Program-made: the position numbers and the translations under genes
Notes under the pieces: model-generated
Told to the model about the DNA's origin: nothing
Databases searched by the model: none
Seen by the model: the letters and a program-made list of their open reading frames with translations, nothing else
Shown: positions 43,785-56,300 of the stretch, piece by piece
Position numbering within the stretch: position 1 is the stretch's first letter
Layout: each line of letters starts with the position of its first letter
Assembly: GCF_014203365.1 (NCBI RefSeq)
Contig: NZ_JACHIS010000001.1
Location: 2,976,001-3,040,000, forward strand
Direction of reading: 5' to 3'
Length of the DNA stretch: 64,000 nt
Source of the DNA: Actinoalloteichus hymeniacidonis
Lineage (GTDB): Bacteria > Actinomycetota > Actinomycetes > Mycobacteriales > Pseudonocardiaceae

Positions 43785-44322
43785 CGCCCGAGGCGGCCCA
43801 CGGCTCCCTGTCGACGACCCCGGAACCTCGTTGTGGAGCCCGAAGTCGGGCTGAGCGCAGTTTAAAATCTCATAGATCGCTATGGTTTCAGTGCTGAGTA
43901 AAATTAATACCTGAACACCTAAACAACCAACAACGCCACGAAGAGGAGAGTCGGCCGTGGGACGAATGAGGCGAGTCTCATGCCTGGGCCCACTTCGATT
44001 CTCCGAGGGCTCCACCTGCGCTCACCTGCGGTTAACGCTTGCACCCGAGTGTCACCCAGCGCGCAATCCTTTGATCGCGGCTTGAGTGTGCCGCTGCGCA
44101 CCTGGCTGTCGACCATCGTCATGGCGTACCTGCTCGACCGTGCGGGGATTCGGGGCCCGGCCGAGCAGGCGTTGCGGAAGCTGACCTACCGCGCCAAGCG
44201 GCGGGAGGAGAAGGAGACGGCCGCCTCGGCTTGATGCGAAGGTGGGCACCTCGGCGGCGGGTTGCGCCGAGGTGCCCAGCCGATTGCGTCGGTGCCGGAT
44301 AACGGTCGCCGATGCTCGGGAA
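43785..44322. pseudogene. AT-rich spacer with a probable DUF418 C-terminal remnant
   Basis: The plus-strand frame ending at 44234 encodes LRTWLSTIVMAYLLDRAGIRGPAEQALRKLTYRAKRR, which resembles the extreme C-terminus of DUF418 (YeiB-like) membrane proteins; the rest of such a protein is absent. Just upstream, AGAGGAGAG (43942-43950) is a strong ribosome site 6 nt before GTG 43957, in another frame that stops after 42 codons at 44085. This looks like a decayed gene. The stretch 43858-43935 is unusually AT-rich and may be its old promoter. Confidence 0.35.
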
Positions 44323-45186
44323 TCAGGGGTACTCGTAGAAGCCGCGACCGCTCTTGCGGCCGAGTAGTCCGCCGTCGACCATCCTGGCCAGCAACGGCGG
44401 CGGAGCGTAGAGCGGTTCGCGGTACTCGGCGTAGAGCGCGTCGCCGACGGCGGCGACGATGTCGAGACCGATCAGGTCGATCAGGCGGAGCGGTCCCATC
44501 GGATGCGCGCAGCCCTGGGTCATGCCCCGGTCGACGTCTGCTGCGGTGGCGAAGCCGGATTCCACCATCCGCACGGCGGACAGCAGGTAGGGCACCAGGA
44601 GTGCGTTGACCACGAATCCGGACCGGTCCTGCGACTGCACGATCTCCTTGCCGAGCGCGGAGACGAAGTCACGGGCCGCTGCGGTGGTGGTGTCCGAGGT
44701 GAGCAGCGAGGGGACGAGCTCGACCAAGGGCAATACCGGTACGGGGTTGAAGAAGTGCACGCCGATCACTCGATGCGGACGTGCGGTGGCCTTCGCCAGG
44801 CGGATGATGGGGATCGCGGAGGTGGTCGAGGCGAGGACCGCGTCCTCGTCCTTGACGATCTCGTCGAGTGCGGCGAAGACGCCGTTCTTGCGTTCCTCGT
44901 CCTCGGGCACCGCCTCCAGCACGAACTGTCGGTCGGCGAGTCCAGCGAGATCGCTGCCGAAGGACACGCGGGCCACGGCGGCCTGTGCTTCGGCCTCGGT
45001 CAGCTTCTCCTTGGCGACCGCCTTGTCGAATGCTCGTTGCAAGTGGTCGCGGTCGCGGCTCACCGCAGCGGGGCCGGAGACGACGACGCGGACGTCGTGG
45101 CCGCGTAGGGCGCAGAGTTCGGCGAAACCGCGACCCATCAGGCCTGCGCCGACCACGCCCACACGGAGTTCTGTCACCTCGGTCAT
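44323..45186 (-). CDS. 3-hydroxybutyryl-CoA dehydrogenase
   Basis: A 287-residue 3-hydroxyacyl-CoA dehydrogenase: NAD site VGVVGAGLMGRGFAELCALRGHDV, catalytic HFFNPVPVLPLVELV, and the C-terminal GCAHPMGPLRLIDLIGLD and GLLGRKSGRGFYEY. It interconverts acetoacetyl-CoA and 3-hydroxybutyryl-CoA. Placed 170 nt downstream of a crotonyl-CoA carboxylase/reductase gene on the same strand, it would feed the route to ethylmalonyl-CoA. ATG 45186 was preferred over an upstream in-frame start at 45228 because the family begins there. No crotonase gene is visible. Confidence 0.87.
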   Translation of the reverse strand: MTEVTELRVGVVGAGLMGRGFAELCALRGHDVRVVVSGPAAVSRDRDHLQRAFDKAVAKEKLTEAEAQAAVARVSFGSDLAGLADRQFVLEAVPEDEERKNGVFAALDEIVKDEDAVLASTTSAIPIIRLAKATARPHRVIGVHFFNPVPVLPLVELVPSLLTSDTTTAAARDFVSALGKEIVQSQDRSGFVVNALLVPYLLSAVRMVESGFATAADVDRGMTQGCAHPMGPLRLIDLIGLDIVAAVGDALYAEYREPLYAPPPLLARMVDGGLLGRKSGRGFYEYP

Positions 45187-45356
45187 CGGACACCCCGCTG
45201 GGGATCGTAGGTATTGACCGACATTCATCCTCCGAACCCGGCGTGCAACATCGTCTCGCCGTCGGCGAGTGTGCTGGAGCCGTCTGCGTCGTCGAACGCG
45301 GCCGGTGCCGCTGGGGATCGAGTTACGTGGTCATGGAGACCGGCGGTCATGGCTCC

Positions 45357-46703
45357 TCACGCGACCGAGGCGGCGGTGAGGGCGAGGGGAGCTGGGGCTG
45401 CGGTGCCTGCTCGGGCCCGTGCTTCGGAATCGGTGATGCCGAGTCCGGGTTCCGGGGCGAGGCATAGGACGCCGACCTTGCCGATGTGTTCGTTGACCTG
45501 CACCTTGCGCGCGGCCTCGCCGACCTCGGTGAGGGGGTAGAGGTGGGAGAGCGCGGAGGAGATTCGGCCCTGGGTGACGAGTTTGTTGGCTTCCCACTGC
45601 TCGTGCAGGTTCGCCGCGTGGCTGCCGATCACTCGTTTGAGTTTCATCCAGAGGTAGCGGTTGTCGTATTCGTGGCGGTAGCCGCTGCTGGAGCCGCAGG
45701 TGACGATCGCGCCGCCTCGGCGGACGACGAAGAGTGAGACGCCGAAGGTGGCTCGGCCGGTGTGTTCGAAGACGATGTGTGGGTCTTCGCCGACTTCGCG
45801 GCGGATGATGCGGCCGAGGCGTTTGCCGACTTCCAGTACGCGGGCGGGATCGTCGGCGATGGTGTTGTCCAGGCCGATCTCGCGGCGGTCGACGACCACC
45901 TCGCAGCCGAGTTTGCGGATGGCTTCGGCTTTGGCGTCGGAGCTGACCACGCCGACGGGGATTCCGCCGCCGTTGCGGACGAATTGGATGGCGTAGGTGC
46001 CGAGTCCGCCTGCCGCGCCCCAGATCAGCACGACGTTGCCCTGTTTCATGCGCGCGCCGTGTTCGCCGACCAGCATGCGGTAGGCGGTGCCCATGCAGAG
46101 CGGGTTGCTGGCGGCTTCCTCCCAGCTGAGCTGGGCGGGTTTGGGGACGAGTTGGCTGGCGCGCACCACGCTGTAGTGCGCGAGGCCGCCGAAGTTGGTC
46201 TCGAAGCCCCAGGCGAGTTGTTCGGCGCCCAGCATCGCGTCGTCGTGGGAGGCCGATTCCTGTTCGTCGACATAGGCGGGGTTCACCACGACGTGGTCGC
46301 CGATCTTCCAGCGGCGTACTCCGCTGCCGACGCGGACGATCACGCCTGCGGCGTCGGAGCCGATCACCTGGTAGGGCAGGTCGTGGCGTGCGGTCCACCC
46401 GCCTGCGCGGGCGAAACGCTTGAGGAATTGGAAGGTGGGGATCGGCTCGAACATCGCCGACCAGACGGTGTTGTAGTTGATGGCGCTGGCCATCACGGCG
46501 ACCAAGACCTCGTCGGGGGCGAGTTCCGGCATCGGGACCTCGCCGACCCGCAGCGATTTGCGGACGTCCTTGTCGGCGACGTCGGTGAACATCTCGGTAT
46601 CCTCGGCGCGCAGATGAGCGGCGACGTAGCTCGCAGGCGTGTTGAGTGCGGCCAGTTCCTCGGCGGGAGCACCCGCGATGACAGCTTCCGACAGTGGATC
46701 CAT
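45357..46703 (-). CDS. ccr: Crotonyl-CoA carboxylase/reductase
   Basis: A 448-residue MDR enzyme that reductively carboxylates crotonyl-CoA to ethylmalonyl-CoA with NADPH. The four residues that hold CO2 in the Kitasatospora enzyme (N81, F170, E171, H365) are present with a constant shift of three: N78 (INYNTVW), F167-E168 (WGFETNFGG), H362 (IGSHAANLH). It is therefore a true carboxylase, not a simple enoyl reductase. AAAGGCGG precedes ATG 46703. It is divergent from the PKS genes and supplies an unusual extender unit. The three acyltransferases in the window carry malonyl or methylmalonyl motifs, so its product is probably used by a module elsewhere. Confidence 0.92.
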   Translation of the reverse strand: MDPLSEAVIAGAPAEELAALNTPASYVAAHLRAEDTEMFTDVADKDVRKSLRVGEVPMPELAPDEVLVAVMASAINYNTVWSAMFEPIPTFQFLKRFARAGGWTARHDLPYQVIGSDAAGVIVRVGSGVRRWKIGDHVVVNPAYVDEQESASHDDAMLGAEQLAWGFETNFGGLAHYSVVRASQLVPKPAQLSWEEAASNPLCMGTAYRMLVGEHGARMKQGNVVLIWGAAGGLGTYAIQFVRNGGGIPVGVVSSDAKAEAIRKLGCEVVVDRREIGLDNTIADDPARVLEVGKRLGRIIRREVGEDPHIVFEHTGRATFGVSLFVVRRGGAIVTCGSSSGYRHEYDNRYLWMKLKRVIGSHAANLHEQWEANKLVTQGRISSALSHLYPLTEVGEAARKVQVNEHIGKVGVLCLAPEPGLGITDSEARARAGTAAPAPLALTAASVA

Positions 46704-47385
46704 CGAACCGCCTTTCTGCTGGTCGTCCCGGGGCGCCGGGGAAACGCAGTCGAGCTAACCGGTGTGTCCCCCCTTGTCGATACCCCTGCGTCAATCGCGG
46801 ATACCACGGTCTGGTTATGGCACGGAGTGGCGGAATTCGATGAGCATCGCGGTGTCGATAGTCCGATCTGGACCGCTCTGATGGACGGTTTCGGAGTGGT
46901 GGTCGCAGCCTCGGATCGGTGGTGTTCGGCGTGCTGTCAGCCCTGTGTACTGCGGTTTCATGGGGAGGTTCTGGTTCTCGGTGGCGGTATCTCGGTGTGG
47001 CGGGGAAGGTTGCGGTGCGGTCGGTGGTGTTTGGAATGGCAGTATTGACGGGTCGTGATATCGCGGCTATCGCGTTGGCCGGGATTTGTCGATCAGTCGA
47101 TTCCGATGGGTTCGTGGCGGCTATGTGTGTCGGTTTCTGCGGCGGTCTGAATTCGCGGTGAACTGTGTCGGGGCGCGGCTTGTCCCGCGTCGTGGGCCGG
47201 GATGCCGTTGCGGGTTGGGCGATATGCCTTAGGGGGTGGGCTGGACCGCTTCAGGGGGTCGGCAGGCCGGCGGGGCTGCTTAGCATTCCGGCTGACGCTC
47301 GCCGAGTGTGCCGTGCGACGCCTGGTCCTCGCCGGACACGAGCGGGGGACCGGTTTTCGCCAGCGACCGCCGCGAGGTATCCAGG
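46704..47385. promoter_or_regulatory. Divergent promoter region of ccr and the PKS genes
   Basis: No gene is seen in this 682-nt region. Upstream of the PKS start, AGGGGGTGGGCTG (47231-47243) and AGGGGGTCGGCAG (47253-47265) form a direct repeat with 11 of 13 matches at exactly 22-bp spacing, two helical turns. On the other strand before ccr, CAGGGGTATCGACAAGGGGG (46770-46788 region) has related G-runs. They may bind the LAL-type regulator encoded at 63781. Confidence 0.4.
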
Positions 47386-50300
47386 GTGACGAACGAAGCA
47401 CAGCTTGTCGACTTCCTGCGAAAGATGACGGCCGATCTGCGCCAGGCGCATCGTCGCGTTCGTCAGCTCGAGGAAGCCAGGTCCGAGCCGATCGCGATCG
47501 TCGGCATGGCGTGCCGATATCCCGGTGGGGTGACCTCTCCCGACGAGCTGTGGGAGGTGGTGGCGTCCGGTCGGGACGCGGTCTCGTCGATGCCTTCGGA
47601 CCGTGGTTGGGATGTGGCGGGGCTGTTCGACCCGGATCCCGATCGGAGTGGTCGGTCGTATGTGTGCGAGGGGGCGTTCCTTCGCGATCCGGGTGGTTTC
47701 GATGCCGACTTCTTCGGTATGTCGCCGCGTGAGGCGTTGGCCACCGATCCGCAGCAGCGGTTGCTGTTGGAGGTGAGCTGGGAGGCGGTGGAGAGCGCGG
47801 GTATTCCGGCGCCGTCGCTGCGTGGCAGTCGTACCGGGGTGTTCGCCGGGATCATGAATCACGATTACGCGAGTGACTACGACAATCTGCCGCCCGAGGT
47901 CGAGGGCTATCTGAGTACCGGGATGGCCGCGAGTGTGGGTTCGGGGCGGGTCTCCTACACGCTGGGTCTGGAGGGGCCTGCGGTCACGGTGGACACGGCG
48001 TGCTCCTCGTCGCTGGTCGGTCTGCATCTTGCGGCGCAGTCGTTGCGGTCGGGTGAGTGCGATCTGGCGTTGGCGGGTGGGGTGACCGTGATGGCCACGC
48101 CGACGACGTTCGTGGAGTTGTCGCGCCAGCGTGGGCTCGCCACGAACGGTCGGTGCAAGTCCTTCGCCGACGCCGCCGACGGCACCGGGTGGGGCGAGGG
48201 CGTCGGGGTGCTCGTGTTGGAGCGGCTGTCCGATGCGCGGCGCAATGGCAGGCGGATTCTGGCCGTGGTGGCGGGTTCGGCGGTCAACCAGGACGGGGCG
48301 TCGAATGGTCTGACCGCGCCGAATGGTCCTTCGCAACAGCGGGTGATCCGGGCGGCGTTGGACGGTGCGGGGTTGGTGGCCGCCGATGTGGACGTGGTGG
48401 AGGCGCACGGTACGGGCACGCGGTTGGGTGATCCGATCGAGGCGCAGGCGTTGTTGGCGACCTATGGGCAGGAGCGGCAGCAGCCGTTGTTGTTGGGGTC
48501 GGTCAAGTCGAATATCGGGCATACCCAGGCGGCGGCGGGCGTGGCCGGGATCATCAAGATGGTGCTGGCGATTCGGCATGGTCGGGTGCCTGCGACGTTG
48601 CATGTGGACGCGCCGAGTACCCAGGTCGATTGGTCGGCGGGTGCCGTGGAGTTGGCGACCTCGGGGCGTGATTGGCCTTCGGTGGATCGGCCTCGGCGGG
48701 CCGGTGTGTCGTCGTTCGGGATCAGTGGGACGAATGCGCATGTGATCATCGAGGCGCCGCCCGTGGAAGAGCCGACGGCCCCGGTGGTCTCGGATTCGCC
48801 GGTGTTGATCACGGCGTCGGCATCGAGTGCTGCCGGGTTGGCGGCGCAGGTCGCGAGCATGGACGGGTGGTTGGCGGCCAATCCCTCGGTGGCGGCTGCG
48901 GATGTGGCGTGGACGGCGGCGACCGGGCGGACCGGGTTGACGCATCGGGCGTACCGGATGGGGTTCGACGGGCCCTGGGAGTCGGGCGTCTCACCGGGAG
49001 AGGGCGGTATCGGTCTGCTTTTCACCGGTCAGGGTTCGCAGCATGCGGATATGGGTTCGCATCCCTTGGTGGCCGAGGAGTATGCGCGGGTGCGGGCGAT
49101 GTTCGACCCGGTGGTGTTCGAGGGTGATCCGGATTCGACCGGGGTGGCTCAGCCTGCCGTGTTCGCCTTGCAGGTCGCGCTCTGGAAATTGTGGCAGTCC
49201 TGGGGGTTGCGTCCCGATCGGTTGATCGGTCACTCGGTGGGCGAGTTGGCTGCGGCCGTGGTGGCCGGGGTGTGGTCGTTGGAGGACGCCTGTCGGGTGG
49301 TGGCTGCGCGGGCGCGGTTGATGCAGGCCTTGCCTTCGGGTGGGGCGATGCTGGCGGTGGATCGGTCGGTGACCGAGGTGTCGGGTGGGATCTCCGTTGC
49401 GGCGGTGAACGGTCCCACTTCGACGGTGTTGTCGGGGCCGTCGGGGGAGATCGAGGCGTTGGCCGTCGAGCTGCGTGCGGCGGGCGCGCGGGTGAAGCGG
49501 TTGACGGTGTCGCATGCGTTCCACTCGGTGTTGATGGAGCCGATGCTGGCGGAGTTCGCCGAGGTGTTGGCGGGTGTGGAGTTCTCGGCGCCGCAGATCC
49601 CGATCGTCGGCACCAGCGGGGCGGGTGGGGATGTCGCCACGGCCCGGTACTGGGTGGATCAGGTGCGGGCCACGGTGTGTTTCGCCGCCGCGGTGCGCAC
49701 GGCGGTCGCGGAGGGTGTCGACACGTTCTTGGAGCTCGGGCCCGATGCGGTGTTGACGCCGATGGTCTTGGAGACCGTGCCCGAGGTCACGGCCGTGGCT
49801 GCTCAGCGTAAGGATCGGGATCAGCAGCTCGGTGATGCGCTGGGGCGGATGTGGCAGCGTGGTTTCGACCCGGATTGGGCTGCGGTCCTGCCTCGGGGCG
49901 CGCATGTCGAGCTTCCGACGTATGCCTTCCAGCATCGGACCTATTGGTTGAAGTCGGGGCCTCGGTTGCCGTCTGCTCTCGATGTTGCGGAGCACCCGTT
50001 GTTGACGGGCAGGCTGATGGTGGCGGCGGGGGAGACGACGGTTCTCACCGGGTATCTCGGGCAGGCGGCGCAGCCGTGGTTGGCGGAGCATCACGTGGCG
50101 GGTACGCCGATTCTGCCGGGTGCGGCGGTGGTGGAGTTGGCGTTGCACGCCGCTGCGCTGTTGGGGCACGAATCGGTGCTCGATCTGACGTTGCAGGCGC
50201 CGCTTCCCACGGCGTCCGGGGTGCAGTTGCAGGTGAGTGTCGGTGCGCAGCAGGCCATCACGGTGCATGCCAGGGCTGAGGATGCGGATCCGGAGGATCC

Positions 50301-53300
50301 GTGGGTGTTGGTGGCGGCCGGGACGCTGGGTGCTGGTGACGCTGCGGCGTCCGCGTTTGCGCTCGGCCCGCCGGAGGGGGCCGAACCGGTCGAGGTGACC
50401 GAGTTCTATGCGGATCTGGCGGATGCCGGTCTGTCGTATGGTCCGGCGTTTCAGGGCGTGCGGTCGGCGTGGCGGCTCGGTGCGGTGGTGCACGCCGAGG
50501 TGGTGCCGGGGGATTCGGTTGCCGAGCAGGCGGGCGCTTTCGGGTTGCATCCGGCGTTGTTCGATGCGGCGCTGCATGCGTTTGCGCTGGTCGGTGGTGC
50601 GTCGGCGACGCCGAGGGTGCCGTTCGAGTTTCGGGGTGTGCGTCTGTTGCGTCCCGGGGCCGAGGCGTTGCGGGTGACGGTGACGGCGACCGGTGTTGAT
50701 TCGATGAGCTTGATGGCCACCGATGTCGACGGTGTGCCGGTGTTGGTGGTCGATTCGCTCACGGTCCGGCCGATCGCTGCCGTGCCCGGCGGGGAGTCGC
50801 CGCTGGTTCCGGTGTGGCGGCCGATTCCGTTGCCTGCGGCGGTGGCCGGCACGGCGGGGTTCGTGGTGGTGGAAGCGGAGTGGGATCGGGCGGGTCCGGA
50901 TCCGGTGGCGGCGCATCGGGCCGCCGAGGCGGCGCTGCGGTGTTGTCAGGATTGGTTGGCCGATTCGGGTGATGCCGATCGGACGTTGGTGGTTCTCACG
51001 CGCGGGTCGGTGGCGTTGTCGGGGGAGACGCCGGATCCGGTCGCGGCGGTGTTCCGGGCGTTGGTGGTGGCGGCGGGGACCGAGCATCCGGGTCGGTTCG
51101 TGGTGGTGGATGTCGGGGTGGCCGATGCGGTGCCCGCCGATTCGCTGGTGGCGGCCGTCGTGGGCGTCGAGGAACCGGTGGTGGTGCTGCGCGGCGGTGT
51201 GGCGCATGTGTTGCGGCTGGAAACGGGTGCGATGGAGCGGGCCGTTGTTGGGCCGATCGATCCGGCGGGGACGGTGTTGATCACCGGTGGTACCGGTGCG
51301 CTGGGGCGGATGGTGGCTCGGCATCTGATCGAGCGGCATGGGGTGCGCAATCTGGTGCTGACCAATCGCAGTGGTCGGGGCGGTGACGCGTTCGCCGATG
51401 TCGATGCCGAGGTCACCGTGGTCGCCTGTGCGGTGGACGATCCGGCGGCGGTGCGGTCGTTGGTGGCGGGTATCCCGAGGCTCACGGCGGTGTTCCACCT
51501 GGCGGGTGTGGTGGACGACGGGTTGGTGACGGATCTGGACGTCGACCGGTTGCGTCGGGTGCTGGGGCCCAAGGTGGACGGTGCCTGGAACCTGCACGAG
51601 GCCACCCGGGATCTCGAGTTGAGCCATTTCGTGTTGTTCTCCAGTGCTTCGGGTCTGCTGGGCGGTGCGGCGCAGGGCAACTACGCGGCGGCCAACGCCT
51701 ACCTCGACGCGCTGGCCGGGGTTCGGCGGGCGGCCGGGCTTGCCGGGCAGTCGTTGGCGTGGGGTTTGTGGGAGACCGATCGCGGTATGGCGGGGTCGGT
51801 GCAGGCCTCAGCGGCGGGCAGGTTGGCGCGCACGGGAATCCAGGCTTTGGAGGCGCGTCGGGGACTGGAGCTGTTGGATTCGGGTCTGCGGACGGGCGAG
51901 GTGTTGCTGGCGCCCATCGGGTGGGAGCGGGCCGCGTTGCGGCGGGTGCCGGTGGCCGACCGTCCGACCGCGCTGCGGGAGCTGGCGCCCGCGCCGGTCG
52001 CGGTGCGGCGGGCGGCGGGCAGGGGACGTTCGGGGTTCGGGGATCGACTCGCCGGTCTGACCGGGCCCGAGGCGGCGAGGGCGGTGCGTGATCTGGTCCG
52101 CGAGGTGACCGCGGGTGTGTTGGGGCACGACGGTCCCGATGCGGTGGACGATCGGCGGCCGTTCACCGATCTGGGGTTCGATTCGCTGGCCGCCATCGAA
52201 TTGCGTAATCGGCTCGGCACGGCGACGGGGGTGCGGCTGCCTGCCACGGCGATCTTCGACCATCCGACGCCCTCGGCTCTGGCGGAGCACCTGCACCGTT
52301 GTTGGTCGGGATCGGCGACCCCGGTGGCCGAGGCTTCGACGCCGAACGTCGTGTCCACGGCGGATCCGATCGTGGTGGTGGGCATGGCCTGCCGCTATCC
52401 GGGTGGGGTGCACAGCCCCGAGCAGTTGTGGGACCTGGTTCGCGATGGGGTGGATGCGATCTCGGAGATGCCCTCGGATCGGGGTTGGGACGTCGAGGCC
52501 CTGTACGACCCCGAGCCGGGGTTGCCGGGCCACAGTTACACGCGCCATGGCGGGTTCCTGCACGATGCGGGCGAGTTCGATGCCGAGTTCTTCGGGATCT
52601 CGCCTCGGGAGGCCGTGGCGATGGATCCGCAGCAGCGATTGTTGCTGCACACGGCGTGGGAGGCGTTCGAGCGGGCTGGGATCGCGGCGGAGTCGGTGCG
52701 TGGCAGCCGCACCGGGGTGTTCACGGGTGTGATGTACAACGACTACGGCTCGTGGCCCACCGGTATCGAGTCGGAGACGGGTGGCCATAGCGGTCTGGGT
52801 ACGGCGGCGAGTGTGTTGTCGGGTCGGGTGGCCTACGCCTTGGGGTTGGAGGGGCCCGCGATCAGTGTCGACACGGCGTGTTCGTCGTCGTTGGTGTCGT
52901 TGCATCTGGCCGCGCAGGCGTTGCGCAACGGGGAGTGCGATCTGGCGTTGGCCGGTGGTGTGACGGTGATGTCGACGCCGGGCACGTTCGTGGAGTTCAG
53001 CAGGCAGCGTGGTCTGTCGGTCGACGGGCGGTGCAAGTCCTATGGGGCGGGCGCGGATGGCACGGGGTGGAGCGAGGGCGTGGGCCTGTTGCTCGTGGAG
53101 CGCCTGTCGGATGCGCGTCGGCTGGGTCACCCGGTGTTGGCGGTGGTCAGTGGTTCGGCCGTGAATTCCGATGGTGCGTCGAACGGGTTGACGGCGCCGA
53201 ATGGTCCGGCGCAGCAGCGGGTCATCCGGGCGGCGTTGGCGGCTGCGGGTCTGGTGCCCGGGGATGTGGCGGTGGTCGAGGGACATGGCACCGGTACGAC

Positions 53301-56300
53301 CCTGGGTGATCCGATCGAGGTGCAGGCGTTGTTGGCGACCTACGGGCAGGACCGGGAGGTTCCTGCGTGGTTGGGTTCGGTGAAGTCGAATCTGGGGCAT
53401 ACACAGGCGGCGGCGGGTGTGGCAGGCGTGATCAAGATGATCATGTCGATGCGGCATGGTGTGCTGCCCAGGACACTGCATGCAGGCGAGCCCTCGACGA
53501 TGATCGACTGGTCTGCGGGTGCGGTGCGGTTGCTTGCCGAGGAGCAGGCGTGGCCTGCGGGGCCTCGGCGGGCGGCGGTGTCGTCGTTCGGGGTGTCCGG
53601 TACGAACGCCCACGTCATCATCGAGGCCCCGCAGGATGCGCCGAAGCAGGCCGGGCCCGCTGCGGATGACGGTCCGGTGGCGTTGGTGCTGTCCGGGCAG
53701 TCGCCGGAGGCGTTGCGTGCCAACGCGGTCCGGTTGGCCGAGCATCTGGTCGCGCGGCCGGATCAGCGGGCCGTGGACGTCGCGTTCACCCTGGGGGTCT
53801 GCCGGACGGCGGGTCGGATGCGTGTCGCGGTGCCTGCCGGTGCGGTGACGGCGGCGGGGCTGGTCGCCTCGGCCTCGGATGACGGGTCGGTGGTGGAGGC
53901 CCGCGAGGTGCGGACGGCGTTCCTCTTCACCGGGCAGGGCGCCCAGCGGGTGTCGATGGGCCTGCGGTTGGATGCGGCGTTCCCGATGTATGCCCGGGCC
54001 TTCGACGAGGTGTGTGCGGTGCTGGACCCGCTGTTGGGTCGGCCGTTGCGCGAGGTGCTCGAGGATGCGGAGGCGTTGGACACCACCGAGTACGCCCAAC
54101 CTGCGTTGTTCGCGGTGGAGGTGGCGTTGGTGGCGTTGTTGGCTTCCTGGGGGGTGCGTCCCGATGTGGTGGCCGGGCATTCCATCGGGGAGTTGGCCGC
54201 CGCGCACGCCGCCGGGGTGTTTTCACTGGCGGATGCGTGCACGCTGGTCGCGGCGCGGGGCAGTCTCATGCAGCAGTGCCCGGCCGGGGGTGCGATGGTG
54301 TCGGTCACCGCTTCGGAGTCCGAGGTGCGGCCCTTGGTGGACGGTGTCGACGGGGTGGCGGTCGCGGCCGTCAACGGCGAGCGGGCCGTGGTGCTCTCGG
54401 GTGATGCCGAGGCGGTCGGGGTGGTGGCGGAGAAGCTCGCCGCCGCAGGTCATCGCACGCGGCGGTTGAACGTGTCGCACGCTTTCCACTCCGCGCACAT
54501 GGATGCGATGTTGGAGCCCTTCGCGGCGGTCGCCGCCGGTGTCGAGGCCGGGGAACCGGTGTTGCCGTTGGTCTCGGGTGTGCTGGGGCGGACGCAGGAC
54601 GCGGCCGGGTGGAGCGATCCGGACTACTGGGTGCGGCAGGTGCGCGATCCGGTGAGGTTCGTCGACGTGCATGCGGCGCTGGTGGCCGACGGCGTGGATG
54701 TGTGTGTCGAGATCGGGCCGGATGCGGCGCTCACGGCGATGGCGCCGCCCGACGGGGCGCATCTGGCGTTGTTGCGTCGCGATCAGGACGAGGCCGCGAC
54801 GTTGTTGACCGGGATCGCTCGGGCTGCGGCGCACGGTGTGCCGGTCGATTGGGCGGCGGTGTATTCCGAGCGGGCACCCCGGCGGGTGGAGTTGCCCACC
54901 TATGCGTTCCAGACGGCCCGGTATTGGCTGCCGCGTGCCGTGGCCGATCCGGTGCGTGCGGTGTCGGGGCAGGGTGGCGTGCACCCGTTGCTGGGGGCGA
55001 GCGTGGTGTTGGCCGAGGGCGGCGGCGTGGTGTCGAGCGGGGTGTTGTCCGAGGCGGTGGAGCCGTGGCTGGCCGAACACGTCGTGGCCGGGACGGTGTT
55101 GCTGCCGGGTTCGGCGTTGGTGGAGATGACGATCCAGGCGGGCGATCGCATCGGTTGCGGGCGACTGGACGAATTGGTGTTGCACGCGCCGCTGCCGCTG
55201 GATGGGGCGGTGGACGTGCAGGTGCGGGTGTCCGAGGACGACGAGGACGGCCGCAGGCGGGTGTCGGTGCACTCGGCTCGACCCGAGGGGACGTGGGTGG
55301 CGCATGCCTCCGGTGTCCTGGCCGAGGAGGACGGGGCCGAGATCGCCGAGTTGTCGGTGTGGCCGCCGGTCGGCGCCTCGGCGTTGGATGTCGGTTCGCT
55401 CTATGCGGATCTGGCGGCCGCCGGGTACGGGTACGGCGACACCTTCCGGGGTGTTCGGGCGGCCTGGCGGGCAGGGGAGGAGTTGTACGCCGAGATCGCG
55501 TTGCGAGAGGAGGATCGGGCATCGGCGGGGCGGTACGGCATCCACCCCGCGTTGCTCGACGCCGCGCTGCACATGTTGTCGGCGGCGGGGACCGGGAACG
55601 AGTTGCAGCTTCCCTTCGCCTGGACCGGGGTGCGGCTCGTGGCGTCCGGGGCGACCGCGGCCCGGGTGCGGTTGTCCCCGGTGGACGGCGGTTGGCACAT
55701 CGTGGTGGCCGATGGAACGGGTGCGCCGGTGGCGACGGTGGAGCGGTTGGTGCTGCGCGCGGCCGAGCCGGTCGCGCAGGCGGCGCACCGGGACGACGGC
55801 CTGTTCCGCGTCGACTGGAGTACCCCGGCCACGGTGGGAGAGGTCCGTGGTGTGCGGCTGATCGGACCGGACCCGTTCGGGGTGGGCGAGGTTGTCGATG
55901 CGGGGCCGGGCCCGAGCGTGCTGTGCGTCGCGGGAACGGGTTGGGCCGATCCCGCCGAGGCACACCGGGTCGCCGAGGAGACCCTCGATCGGGTTCGCCA
56001 ACGGTTGGCCGCCGACGAGGACGTCGTGGTCGTGACCCGCCGGGCCATCGCCGCCGGTGAGGGCGAGGACGTGGTCGATCTGTCGGCCTCGGTGGTGTGG
56101 GGGTTGCTGCGCTCCATGCAGAACGAGAATCCCGGGCGGCTGGTGTTGGTGGATATCGACGACGATCCCGCTTCGGTGCGGGTGGTGCCCGCGCTGGCGG
56201 GCGGCGCCGCCGGGCAGGTCGCGGTGCGACACGGTAGGGCGACCGTGCCGAGGTTGGCGGCGGTGTCCTCCGAAGGCGACATGCTGCGGCCGCCGGATCG

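Noticed and set aside
48991-51627. 878-codon minus-strand open frame in the first PKS gene
   Set aside because: Low-complexity His/Arg/Pro composition, antisense to intact AT, DH and KR domains.
48303-53250. Near-repeated DNA in the two KS domains of the first PKS
   Set aside because: Expected paralogy between modules, not an independent repeat element.
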